Of a DNA stretch of 64,000 nt, positions 1-8,265 are shown piece after piece (position 1 is the stretch's first letter; each line of letters opens with the position of its first letter). Made by a program: the position numbers and the translations under genes. Source of the DNA: Sphingobacteriaceae bacterium (GTDB taxonomy: Bacteria > Bacteroidota > Bacteroidia > Sphingobacteriales > Sphingobacteriaceae); contig JAQSWM010000003.1 in NCBI GenBank assembly GCA_029266635.1, forward strand, positions 248,001-312,000, in the 5' to 3' direction. The notes beneath the pieces are model-generated. The model saw only the letters and a program-made list of their open reading frames with translations. It made no database searches and was not told the origin of the DNA.

Positions 1-333
1 CCGTTTATCGCGGCCGGAGGTGCTTACGCCTTTGTAGCGGGAACCGTAGAGAAAATGGTTGAGCAAATTATAACTCAAAAGTGGGTTGCTTCCACCCGTA
101 CGCAGGCATGGGATGCCTTCTTTGATCAGAACCGCACCGGATACCCTGCTGTGAGCCCGGTAGCTACCACAAGCGCAACGTACGTTCCGGGACAATACAC
201 GATTTCAGTGAATACTGTGCTACCAGCCGGCGAGCTGCCAAGGAGGTTGTTGTTCCCTAAAAACTCCAGCGATTACAACACCAACACGCCGAAGGTGGTT
301 CCGGAAAGCCAGAAAATGTGGTGGCATAAATAG
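1..333 (+). CDS. SusD/RagB-like nutrient-binding outer membrane lipoprotein (3' end only)
   Basis: The frame is open from the first base of the window, so only the last 110 codons are present. The C-terminal block has the look of the SusD-like_2 family: a helix with KMVEQIITQKWVA, AWDAFFDQNRTGYP, then a loop containing PRRLLFPKN, ending in MWWHK. SusD proteins sit on the outer surface over a SusC channel and capture glycans or peptides; the SusC partner should lie upstream, outside the window. The next gene, 22 bp downstream, is a lipoprotein type usually found in such operons. The substrate cannot be told from this fragment. Confidence 0.8.
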   Translation, partial: PFIAAGGAYAFVAGTVEKMVEQIITQKWVASTRTQAWDAFFDQNRTGYPAVSPVATTSATYVPGQYTISVNTVLPAGELPRRLLFPKNSSDYNTNTPKVVPESQKMWWHK

Positions 334-355
334 TAACAATCTAATTAGAAAGAAC

Positions 356-871
356 ATGAAATTAAAACATATAACAGTTGCCTTGCTTGCCCTGATAACA
401 ATGTCATTTTCGGCTTGCGAAACGATGGATGACCAAGAGGTAGAATATTCACCTGTATGGCCGATCTCGGGCGAATGGCAAACACACGTTGCCGATGAAA
501 ATGGTGCTAATGTGGTGACTACCAGCGGCTCAAACCCCACCGGGATAATAACATTACGCACCTATAACACAAGCGATAACGTGAGTGACAAAGTGTGGGT
601 TCGCTTGGGTACGACCCAAACATATGCTATCTGGGGCAAGGCAACCTGCGATGTTAGCCAAAGAACCATTTCTGGCCAGGCTTTGCCTAATGATGCAAAA
701 GCCAATAACACGTTTACTATCCAGGAAGCAAAGGTGTTTGAACAGGCAGTCAAAGTAGGAAGCGGGCTTATTGCTGACAGCATTTATCTAAAATACACAA
801 GTACTGCAGCACCCGGGAAAACATATACAGTAAAAGGGCATAGACGGACCAGAACAGACGGACTTGAATAA
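356..871 (+). CDS. Lipid-binding-like lipoprotein of SusCD operons
   Basis: A 171-aa protein with a lipoprotein signal peptide (lipobox FSAC, Cys at about residue 21). The pattern PVWPISGEWQTHV near the start, IWGKAT in the middle and the end block GKTYTVKGHRRT resembles the Pfam family named lipid-binding putative hydrolase (PF12888), which accompanies SusC/SusD pairs in Bacteroidota. No catalytic motif is visible, and the hydrolase label in the family name is not supported by anything here. It probably shares a transcript with the upstream SusD-like gene (22 bp gap), and a strong terminator follows, making it the last gene of that operon. Confidence 0.65.
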   Translation: MKLKHITVALLALITMSFSACETMDDQEVEYSPVWPISGEWQTHVADENGANVVTTSGSNPTGIITLRTYNTSDNVSDKVWVRLGTTQTYAIWGKATCDVSQRTISGQALPNDAKANNTFTIQEAKVFEQAVKVGSGLIADSIYLKYTSTAAPGKTYTVKGHRRTRTDGLE

Positions 872-890
872 GTGTAAATTTGGAATTTAA

Positions 891-929
891 AAAGGTGCTG
901 CAGCTGATGGTTGCAGCACCTTTTCTTTG
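891..929 (+). terminator. Intrinsic terminator after the first SusD operon
   Basis: Perfect 10-bp arms (aggtgctgca at 893-902 and tgcagcacct at 912-921) with a 9-nt loop, followed by tttcttt. It lies 20 bp after the stop of the lipoprotein gene. Confidence 0.85.
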
Positions 930-1053
930 TTTAAGACCGCTCTCTCAGCCACCACCCGTTTAGGGTGAATTTCGGGTATCAGAATGTTAATAGTGTTTTA
1001 GGCACATCAGAGAGGGGCTTTGGAGGTCAATTTTGATAAAAAAAGACCGAACC

Positions 1054-1506
1054 ATGAAAGCAAAAATCCTAATACTACTGATTGCCGCCGGGCTGGGCTC
1101 AGGCAGCGCCGTAGCACAAACAAAGTCCTGCGAGCCTATTATTCAGAATTTTATCGAAAGCCACATCAATTCTGATGCAAAGGCCTTAAATAAGATACTC
1201 AGCAGCGAGGCAGTCTATAAAGTTCCTAAACAGGCTAACCTGAGGGTGCAAAGCCGAACTGATGTTATAAGCGCAATGCAGAGAGTATCGGGCACCAAGC
1301 AAAACTGCACCGGCACTTTCCAGGTACTGGGGAATACAGAAGCCTTTGTGCTGGCACGTGTAGATTTTAAATACCCGGAGTTCACCCAGCAAAACTTCCT
1401 AACCATTGAGAGAAATGATGGAAGTGACTGGAAGATCACGATGGTGTGCAAAGCGTTCATTGATGATGCCACTGCGAAGCCGGCCAATGTATCTACTGTT
1501 TATTAG
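1054..1506 (+). CDS. Small secreted NTF2-like/SnoaL-like protein
   Basis: A 150-aa protein with a Sec signal peptide (MKAKILILLIAAGLGSGSAV, cleavage about AQT). The mature part has the size and rhythm of the NTF2/SnoaL fold: an early helix with SHINSDAKALNKIL, a strand pair around AVYKVPKQ, and a final sheet with LTIERNDGSDWKITMVC. No catalytic residues can be assigned. I chose the ATG at 1054; the open frame extends to a TTG at 1033, but that start would put a charged tail before the signal peptide. It is flanked by terminators on both sides and so is probably monocistronic. The function is unknown. Confidence 0.65.
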   Translation: MKAKILILLIAAGLGSGSAVAQTKSCEPIIQNFIESHINSDAKALNKILSSEAVYKVPKQANLRVQSRTDVISAMQRVSGTKQNCTGTFQVLGNTEAFVLARVDFKYPEFTQQNFLTIERNDGSDWKITMVCKAFIDDATAKPANVSTVY

Positions 1507-1529
1507 TTTCTTTTCATTCTGTTAATATG

Positions 1530-1557
1530 AAGCTGCCTTAGAGCAGCTTTTTTTTTG
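1530..1557 (+). terminator. Intrinsic terminator after the NTF2-like gene
   Basis: 7-bp arms aagctgc (1530-1536) and gcagctt (1543-1549), then a run of nine T. It starts 23 bp after the stop codon. Confidence 0.85.
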
Positions 1558-1666
1558 TTGCCGGGCGGGGAATGGTGATTTTTTCCTATCGCTTGCGGCG
1601 ACCTGGGGTTAGTTTTGCTTAACTAAGAGCTTCATACCTTTTTAGTAAAATGATTAATAATAATGT

Positions 1667-1703
1667 GCAAAGGCCGTCCGCGAGGGATGGCCTTTGCTGT
1701 TTT
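1667..1703 (+). terminator. Orphan terminator-like hairpin
   Basis: 13-bp arms (1667-1679 and 1685-1697, one G.T pair) around a 5-nt loop, followed by tgtttt. It lies 110 bp after the terminator of the NTF2-like gene and 280 bp before susC, so it does not end any gene I can recognise. Confidence 0.6.
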
Positions 1704-1776
1704 GGAGATTAGTTTTAACTGACCCCTTCAGGCTTCCAAAAGTGATCTTCGCATACTGTGCAAAATCATTTTAAAA

Positions 1777-1784
1777 TAAATTTG
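1777..1784 (+). promoter_or_regulatory. Possible Bacteroidota -7 box for the susC operon
   Basis: TAAATTTG fits the TAnnTTTG consensus. No clear -33 TTTG is seen 19-21 bp upstream. If used, it gives a leader of roughly 200 nt before susC. Confidence 0.35.
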
Positions 1785-1985
1785 TGTAACAATATAGATG
1801 AATAGAAAAATCTCTATCTTAGAAGGCTTTTTCGGAGAGAGGCTGAGATTCCGCGACATTGATAGAAAAAAGCTAAGTGAGATTTGAGGGCATTTAATTC
1901 TTTTTAAAACAGTTTTTATCAGGGCTGACAGGTTCCTCTAGGGGTGTTTTGCACAATTTTTACATTATATATTAACCATTAAATT

Positions 1986-4900
1986 ATGAAGGGTAACTTT
2001 TACCAAAAGGGGAAGCTTAAAAGTTTTCTGCTGTCTGGTATCCTGATTTTGTCGTTCTCGGCAAGATCTGGTGCAAGTACGGTAGAAATTTCTACGGCTT
2101 TTAAAGAGCCAGACCGGCAGTCAGCGAGCAAAAGCCCTGACTTTAAACAGAAAGCACCTGCGTCGCCTAAGGCGAAAGACATTATCGTGAGCGGTAAGGT
2201 ACTGGACAAGACAGAAAACGGCGGGGCAGGATTGCCGCTTCCAGGAGTAAACGTCATGGAAAAGGGGACCCAGAACGGCACATCGACAAACGCAGCCGGC
2301 GAATTCAAGTTATCCGTAAAGGATAACGCGACGCTGGTTATCTCTATGCTCGGGTTTAAAACTCAGGAGATTGCTGTAGACGGCCGCACAAGCATTACTA
2401 TTATTCTTGAAGAGGATATAAGTACGTTGAAAGACGTGGTTGTAACCGGTTATCAAAACATCGCCAAAAGGCAATTTACAGGTGCTGCCACTACCATTAA
2501 GGGCTCTGATGTTAAGCAGGAAGGCACAACGGATATCAGCCGGATGCTTGAGGGAAAAGTTGCCGGTGTATCTGTACAGAACGTTTCAGGTACTTTCGGA
2601 GCTGCGCCTAAAATCCGCGTACGCGGAGCTACTTCAATCTCGGGGGAAAACAAGCCTCTTTGGGTAGTAGACGGTGTAGTGCTGGAAGATGTGGTAAACA
2701 TTTCTAACGATCAGTTAGCCAGTGGTGATGCTACAACACTTATAGGTTCTGCAGTAGCAGGATTGAACGCTGAAGACATTGAAAGCTTCAATGTTTTGAA
2801 AGATGCATCAGCTACAGCTCTATACGGCGCACGTGCGATGAATGGAGTTGTGGTAATCACTACCAAAAAAGGAAGAGTTGGTAAACCGGTTGTAACATAC
2901 ACAGGTAACTTCGGCACATTTTTAAAGCCAACTTACAGCTCGTTCAATATCATGAATTCTGCCGACCAAATGTCGGTATACTCTGAAATTGCACGTAAGG
3001 GCGGACTCACCGCAAATATTGCAAATGGTATGAACGGCGGTGTTTACGCTAAAATGTACCAAAGCTTGAACTATAATGATGCTACTGGTCAGTTCGGCGT
3101 GATTAACACTCCCGAAGGCCGTGCTGCATTCCTGCAACGTTACGCTCAGGCGAATACGGACTGGTTTGATGTTCTTTTTAAGAACTCGTTTGTTCAGGAG
3201 CATTCAGTAAGTATCTCAAGCGGTACAGAAAAGTCGCAACATTATTTTTCTACAAGTTATTACAATGATAATGGGTGGACCATAGCAGATAATGTTAAAC
3301 GTTACACCATGAATATCCGTGGCGACTATCAGTTATCTTCCAAGCTGAGTGCGAGAGCTATTGCCACGGGCTCTGTACGCCAACAGCGTGCGCCAGGTAC
3401 CTTAGGGCGTACCAACAACGTGGTTGAAGGTAATTACAGCCGCGATTTCGATATTAACCCATTTAGCTATGCTCTGAATACCAGCCGCACCATGACTGCT
3501 TATGATGAGAACGGCAATCTGGAATACTTCACCAGAAACTGGACGCCGTTCAACATCATCAACGAAAGCGAGAATAACTACATTGATCTTGGTCAATTGG
3601 ATATGAAGCTGCAGGGCGAGGTTGGCTATAAATTTCTGAAGGATTTTGAATTCAGAACCTTAGGATCTGTGCGTTACGTTAAAACATCACGTGAGCATAA
3701 GATCACAGAATATTCGAACATGGCTAATGCTTACCGGTACGCTCCAAACTCTACAATTGCCAACGCTAACCTGTACTTATATGACAATCCTGATGCTCCA
3801 ACTATCATCGATAAGGAATCAGTATTGCCACAGGGAGGTTTTTACAATCGTAACGATGACAACCTGGTAAGCTATTACGTAAGGAACACTGTTAACTGGA
3901 CAAAGAAGTTTGGCAACAAGCACGAAATTACTGCTCTGGGCGGACAGGAAATCAAGTTTGCTGACCGCGAGAATTCGTTCAGTAACGGTTACGGTTACCA
4001 GTATGATAAAGGAGGCGTTCCGTTTACGGATTACAGGATCATCAAACAGAATCTTGAAGGCAACTTTAATTACTTCGGCATGGACCAGTTGTATGACCGT
4101 TACGCATCTTTCTTTGCAAATGCCAACTACGTGTTCAATGAAAAGTATGTCTTCGATGGAACTATTCGCTATGACGGAACAAATAGGCTGGGCGAGTCAA
4201 GAGCTGCCCGCTGGTTGCCAACATGGACGTTGAGCGGAGCCTGGAATATAGACTCTGAGCCGTTCATGCAAAATATGAACGCTATTTCTTACCTGAAGCT
4301 GAGAGGATCTTACGGACTTCGTGCGAGCCTGGGTAGTGCGACTAACTCACTTGCCGTTTTCACCAACAGTTCATCCCGCCGCCCCCGCCTTACAGAGGTT
4401 GAGCCAAGGATTGTATTGTCTGAACTTGAAAATTCTGAACTTACGTGGGAAAAGCAGTATGTGACCAATGGCGGACTTGACATTGGCTTATTCCAAGACA
4501 AACTGAATATTTCCTTGGACGTATATCAGATGAACAGTTTTGACCTGATCAGTACCCTTCGTACATCAGGTATTGGGGGTCAGGATACAAAACAAGCTAA
4601 CTATGCAGATATGAGGTCGCATGGGGTAGACCTAACCATTGGAAACCGGGTTTTCAAAACCAAAAACTTCGGCTGGAACTCAAGCTTTACCTTCGGATAT
4701 AACAAGAATAAGATCGTAAACCTGAAAAACAATCCGCGATTGTTTGATCTGGTTATTCCGGAAGGTGGTGCCCTTGAAGGCGGAGCAGTTCGTGGTTTAT
4801 ACTCGATAGATTTTCAGGGGTTGAATGATTTGGGTATCCCAACGTTCATTGACGAAGCTGGAAATACAGCGAACGGAGTTTACCTGCAAAGCCGCGAGAC

Positions 4901-5447
4901 AAAATACCTGAAATATGAGGGCTCAGTAGATCCTACCGTTACTGGAGGGTTGAGCAATTCGTTGAGGTATAAAGACTTTAGCTTCAATGTATTTTTCTCG
5001 TATCAGGCTGGAAATAAAATAAGGTTGAGCCCGGTATTCCAAACCAATTATGACGACACAGACGCTATGCCGAAAGAATTCCGCGACAGATGGACCTTGC
5101 CTGGCGATCAAAGTGTGACGACAGTTCCCTCAATTTCTGATTACTTGTTGAGAAGCAGGTTCCCTAGCGGGATATATCCATACAACGTTTACAACTACTC
5201 GTCAGACCGCGTTGCTGATGGATCATTCGTACGTATGAAGACTATATCATTAACATACAACCTTCCTGCTAAATGGATGAAATCAATAGGCGGATCAAAT
5301 CTTTCAGCTTCATTGGTAGGAAACAACCTGTGGTTGGTTTACGCCGATAAGAAGTTGCATGGCCAGGACCCTGAATTCTTCAGCTCAGGTGGGGTGGCGT
5401 TGCCTGTACCTAAGCAAATTACCTTAAACCTGAGGGCAAGCTTTTAA
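1986..5447 (+). CDS. SusC/RagA-family TonB-linked outer membrane transporter
   Basis: A 1153-aa TonB-dependent channel that works with the SusD lipoprotein encoded 10 bp downstream. In order: signal peptide (about 1-32), carboxypeptidase-D-regulatory-like domain (about 66-152, with LPLPGVNVMEKGTQNGTS), plug domain (about 150-300, with DVVVTGYQNIAKRQ, a GKVAGVSVQNVSG block and DASATALYGARAMNGV), then a long beta barrel ending in the aromatic NLRASF typical of outer membrane proteins. The length is normal for the family. It is the first gene of a four-gene operon with metallohydrolase and DUF4302 partners, which suggests import of peptides or protein-derived material rather than a polysaccharide, since no glycosidase is in the operon. 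The substrate is an inference. Confidence 0.95.
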   Translation: MKGNFYQKGKLKSFLLSGILILSFSARSGASTVEISTAFKEPDRQSASKSPDFKQKAPASPKAKDIIVSGKVLDKTENGGAGLPLPGVNVMEKGTQNGTSTNAAGEFKLSVKDNATLVISMLGFKTQEIAVDGRTSITIILEEDISTLKDVVVTGYQNIAKRQFTGAATTIKGSDVKQEGTTDISRMLEGKVAGVSVQNVSGTFGAAPKIRVRGATSISGENKPLWVVDGVVLEDVVNISNDQLASGDATTLIGSAVAGLNAEDIESFNVLKDASATALYGARAMNGVVVITTKKGRVGKPVVTYTGNFGTFLKPTYSSFNIMNSADQMSVYSEIARKGGLTANIANGMNGGVYAKMYQSLNYNDATGQFGVINTPEGRAAFLQRYAQANTDWFDVLFKNSFVQEHSVSISSGTEKSQHYFSTSYYNDNGWTIADNVKRYTMNIRGDYQLSSKLSARAIATGSVRQQRAPGTLGRTNNVVEGNYSRDFDINPFSYALNTSRTMTAYDENGNLEYFTRNWTPFNIINESENNYIDLGQLDMKLQGEVGYKFLKDFEFRTLGSVRYVKTSREHKITEYSNMANAYRYAPNSTIANANLYLYDNPDAPTIIDKESVLPQGGFYNRNDDNLVSYYVRNTVNWTKKFGNKHEITALGGQEIKFADRENSFSNGYGYQYDKGGVPFTDYRIIKQNLEGNFNYFGMDQLYDRYASFFANANYVFNEKYVFDGTIRYDGTNRLGESRAARWLPTWTLSGAWNIDSEPFMQNMNAISYLKLRGSYGLRASLGSATNSLAVFTNSSSRRPRLTEVEPRIVLSELENSELTWEKQYVTNGGLDIGLFQDKLNISLDVYQMNSFDLISTLRTSGIGGQDTKQANYADMRSHGVDLTIGNRVFKTKNFGWNSSFTFGYNKNKIVNLKNNPRLFDLVIPEGGALEGGAVRGLYSIDFQGLNDLGIPTFIDEAGNTANGVYLQSRETKYLKYEGSVDPTVTGGLSNSLRYKDFSFNVFFSYQAGNKIRLSPVFQTNYDDTDAMPKEFRDRWTLPGDQSVTTVPSISDYLLRSRFPSGIYPYNVYNYSSDRVADGSFVRMKTISLTYNLPAKWMKSIGGSNLSASLVGNNLWLVYADKKLHGQDPEFFSSGGVALPVPKQITLNLRASF

Positions 5448-5457
5448 ATAGACAATC

Positions 5458-6903
5458 ATGAAAAAATCATTTTTATATCTCATTTTGCCCGCACTGGTTC
5501 TCAGTTCGGGATGTAAAAAGTACCTGGAACACCTTCCAGACCAACGTACACAGTTGAATACGCCTGAGAAGGTTTCAGAGCTTCTTGTTACAGCCTATCC
5601 GGCAGGCCATTACTTCACATTTGCTGAAGCGATGTCTGATAATCCGGTTGATGTAAGCCCTACTGGTGTGTTAGATAACCGGAACGCGGCTCCTTATTTT
5701 TGGCAAGATGTACTGGACATCAACCAGGATTCTCCCACTTATTACTGGAACGAGTGTTACTCCGCAATTGCTGCAGCCAATCAGGCACTTGATGCTTGTA
5801 ACAAAGCTTCTAATCCAGCTCAATATAGTGCTCAGAAAGGTGAAGCTTTAGTCGCCAGAGCTTATGCACACTTCATGCTTGTAACACTATTCTCAAAAGC
5901 ATATGATCCTGCAACTGCTTCAACAGATCTGGGCATTCCTTATGTGCTGGAACCTGAGAATGTGGTGATCAAAAAGTATGAGCGCAAAACAGTAGCCTAT
6001 GTTTATGAGCAGATTGAAAAAGACCTGAAAGAAGGTTTGCCGCTTATTGTAGACAACTATGATGTGCCGGCATATCACTTCACCCGGAAGGCAGCAAATG
6101 CTTTTGCCACACGTTTTTACCTGTTCAAAAAGGATCCGGCTAAGGTTATTGAGCATGCAAATGCAGCATTTCCGGCCAATAACTTTGCTGCAAACGTAAG
6201 GCCGTGGTTGTCATACCAAAGCTTTACCGCTGATGAATTGAGAGCTAATTTCACCAATGCTTCTAACCCGGGCAACCTGTTGCTCGCCGAAACGGTTTCA
6301 TTGTGGGCTCGTAATTATTACCGTTACAGGTATGATTTAACCCAGGCAAAGTTGAATACTATCGTTGCGCCCCTTGGTCAAACGCTTACAGCGTATGCAC
6401 GTTACTCCACATCCAGCACCTTCTATTTCGTGATGAAGTTTGTTGAGCATTTTGTGCGGATTAATATCAACGCAACTACAGGTACCGCTTACGCAATGGT
6501 GCCTTTATTTACAACAGAAGAAGTTTTGTTGAATCGTGCAGAAGCTTACATCATGCAGGATAAATATACTGAAGCCTTGGCTGATATGAATACCTTGATC
6601 AGCACACGTGTGGTAGGTTATAACCCGGGCACGCATAATTTCACTGATAACCGTATCCGCAACTACTATGCAGCCGTTACAACCGATCAAAAGCAGGCAT
6701 ATTTAAATGCGCTGCTTGACCTCAAGCGTGCTGAATTTGTTCATGAAGGCATGCGCTGGCTTGACATTTTGCGCCACAAACTGCCAGTCACCCATCGTAC
6801 GTCAGATAACCAGGTGTTTGAATTGACAGCAAATGACCCGCGGAAAGTAGTCCAATTACCCGAAGCTGCTATACAAGCAGGTTTGGAGCCTAATCCTCGT
6901 TAA
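5458..6903 (+). CDS. SusD/RagB-family surface nutrient-binding lipoprotein
   Basis: A 481-aa lipoprotein (lipobox SSGC, Cys19) whose mature protein begins KKYLEHLPDQRTQLNTPEK, the usual SusD N-terminus. The middle shows the TPR-like helices of the family (YYWNECYSAIAAANQALDAC, EALVARAYAHFMLVTLF), and the end has the common block LLDLKRAEFVHEGMRWLDIL. It acts as the lid of the SusC channel just upstream. The gene starts 10 bp after susC and is followed 8 bp later by the metallohydrolase gene, so they are almost surely co-transcribed. Confidence 0.93.
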   Translation: MKKSFLYLILPALVLSSGCKKYLEHLPDQRTQLNTPEKVSELLVTAYPAGHYFTFAEAMSDNPVDVSPTGVLDNRNAAPYFWQDVLDINQDSPTYYWNECYSAIAAANQALDACNKASNPAQYSAQKGEALVARAYAHFMLVTLFSKAYDPATASTDLGIPYVLEPENVVIKKYERKTVAYVYEQIEKDLKEGLPLIVDNYDVPAYHFTRKAANAFATRFYLFKKDPAKVIEHANAAFPANNFAANVRPWLSYQSFTADELRANFTNASNPGNLLLAETVSLWARNYYRYRYDLTQAKLNTIVAPLGQTLTAYARYSTSSTFYFVMKFVEHFVRININATTGTAYAMVPLFTTEEVLLNRAEAYIMQDKYTEALADMNTLISTRVVGYNPGTHNFTDNRIRNYYAAVTTDQKQAYLNALLDLKRAEFVHEGMRWLDILRHKLPVTHRTSDNQVFELTANDPRKVVQLPEAAIQAGLEPNPR

Positions 6904-6911
6904 GAAAGAAC

Positions 6912-8258
6912 ATGAAAAAGAAATTTTTATATAGTATACTTTTCTTGTCAGCTGTATCTATGATGCAGAGCTGCAAAAAGGAAGATGATAACCTGGACCG
7001 TCAGATCGTTGGTTTGGGAGGGGACACTTACCCGAAGACGGCTTTAGACACCTGGTTGTTTGACAATTTTACCAAGCCTTACAACATAGATGTAAAATAT
7101 CGTTGGGATGGCGCAGAGTTGGCAATTGACCGTACGCTTGTGCCGCCATCTGTAGACAAGGTACAGCCGATCATGGAAACTGTTAAGGCTGCCTGGATTG
7201 ACGTTTACGCTGCGGAAGCCGGCGAAGTGTTCGTTAAAAAGCTTGCCCCTAAGCAATATGTTCTTGTTGGCAGCCTGCAGTATAATAGCGGCAATACCGT
7301 AACCTTAGGGGAAGCTGAAGGCGGAAATAAGGTTACGCTGTTCAACGTCAACAACTTTGACAAAACCAACAGGAATGTTGTTAAGCCGGTGCTTAAAACC
7401 ATCCATCACGAGTTTGCCCACATCCTTGCTCAAAACATAACTTATCCCAAGGATTTCCCTCTGGTTACTCCGGCAGGATATACCGCAGACTGGAATAATA
7501 CTACGTTAGCAAGCGCAAGGGCTGCAGGGTTTATTACCCAGTACTCACAGGCAGCACCAGGCGAAGATTTCGCGGAGATGGTTTCTGTAATGCTTACAGA
7601 GGGCAAAGCTGGTTTTGACGCTATCATCAAAAGCAACACCACTGCAACGGCAGTGACTGCGTTGCGCAAGAAGGAAGAGATCGTAGTAGGATATTTCAAG
7701 CAAGCTTGGGGTATTGACTTTTATGCTTTGCAAAACCGCACCACAGTAGCGATCAACAATTTAACTTCGCCGCTTCAGCTATCAAGCTATCTGGGTTTTG
7801 GCAAAACGTATACTGCTGTCGCGGTTAATCCGGCAACAACGTCAGGAATGTCGGCAGATTTTATTACGGCATACAACGCTGCAAAAACGAATCTGGCAAA
7901 CCTTAGTGCTACGGCCAAGTACTCGTTAGATAACTTCTCTATCGTGCATACCACAGCTACCGACGCCGTGCTGCGGGTTACCTTCACAGCTACCGGCGGT
8001 ACACAGGCTGGCACATCTTTCCAGGCTAATATTACCTACAAGCTGGTTACGGCTCCTGATGGCACTATTACTTTTACTGCACCTACATTAGATGCTAATG
8101 CGGGTGTCATAGCCGCTTCTATAGCTCCTCTAACTAATTATTTAACGACAGGTAGCTTCAGATACACATTTTACTACAGCCCAGACTTTAAGTATGAGTA
8201 CGGTGGGTTCACTAAAGTGAGTAACCCTGGTTCATTCTTCTTCGGCACTTTAGGTTAA
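6912..8258 (+). CDS. Substrate-import-associated zinc metallohydrolase lipoprotein with a C-terminal DUF4302-like domain
   Basis: A 448-aa lipoprotein (lipobox MQSC, Cys21). A zinc motif HEFAH sits at 166-170 (context KTIHHEFAHILAQ), and a conserved GEDFAEMVSVML follows about 50 residues later, as in the putative zinc-binding metallopeptidase lipoproteins encoded beside SusC/SusD pairs. The predicted job is trimming peptides or other substrate at the cell surface before import. From about residue 314 to the end, the protein matches the last ~130 residues of the next gene's product (SFQANITY against NFQANMTY, NAGV, VSNPGSFFFGTL against VSNPSSFYYGTL), so it carries a second, non-catalytic domain. 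The gap to the next gene is 7 bp. Confidence 0.85.
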   Translation: MKKKFLYSILFLSAVSMMQSCKKEDDNLDRQIVGLGGDTYPKTALDTWLFDNFTKPYNIDVKYRWDGAELAIDRTLVPPSVDKVQPIMETVKAAWIDVYAAEAGEVFVKKLAPKQYVLVGSLQYNSGNTVTLGEAEGGNKVTLFNVNNFDKTNRNVVKPVLKTIHHEFAHILAQNITYPKDFPLVTPAGYTADWNNTTLASARAAGFITQYSQAAPGEDFAEMVSVMLTEGKAGFDAIIKSNTTATAVTALRKKEEIVVGYFKQAWGIDFYALQNRTTVAINNLTSPLQLSSYLGFGKTYTAVAVNPATTSGMSADFITAYNAAKTNLANLSATAKYSLDNFSIVHTTATDAVLRVTFTATGGTQAGTSFQANITYKLVTAPDGTITFTAPTLDANAGVIAASIAPLTNYLTTGSFRYTFYYSPDFKYEYGGFTKVSNPGSFFFGTLG

Positions 8259-8265
8259 TTAAATC

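Larger units (their letters stand above)
1507..1985. other. Intergenic region upstream of susC
   Basis: 479 bp without a convincing protein gene. It holds the terminator of the upstream gene, a second strong hairpin at 1667-1703 that belongs to no recognised gene, a possible -7 box at 1777-1784, and about 200 bp of A/T-rich leader before the susC start. I see no riboswitch I can name. Confidence 0.6.

Noticed and set aside
1831-1860. A CTGAGA element in the susC leader suggesting a TPP riboswitch
   Set aside because: The rest of the THI box (the CCTGATCTGG..GCCAGCGTAGGGA part) is absent and susC operons are not thiamine genes as such.
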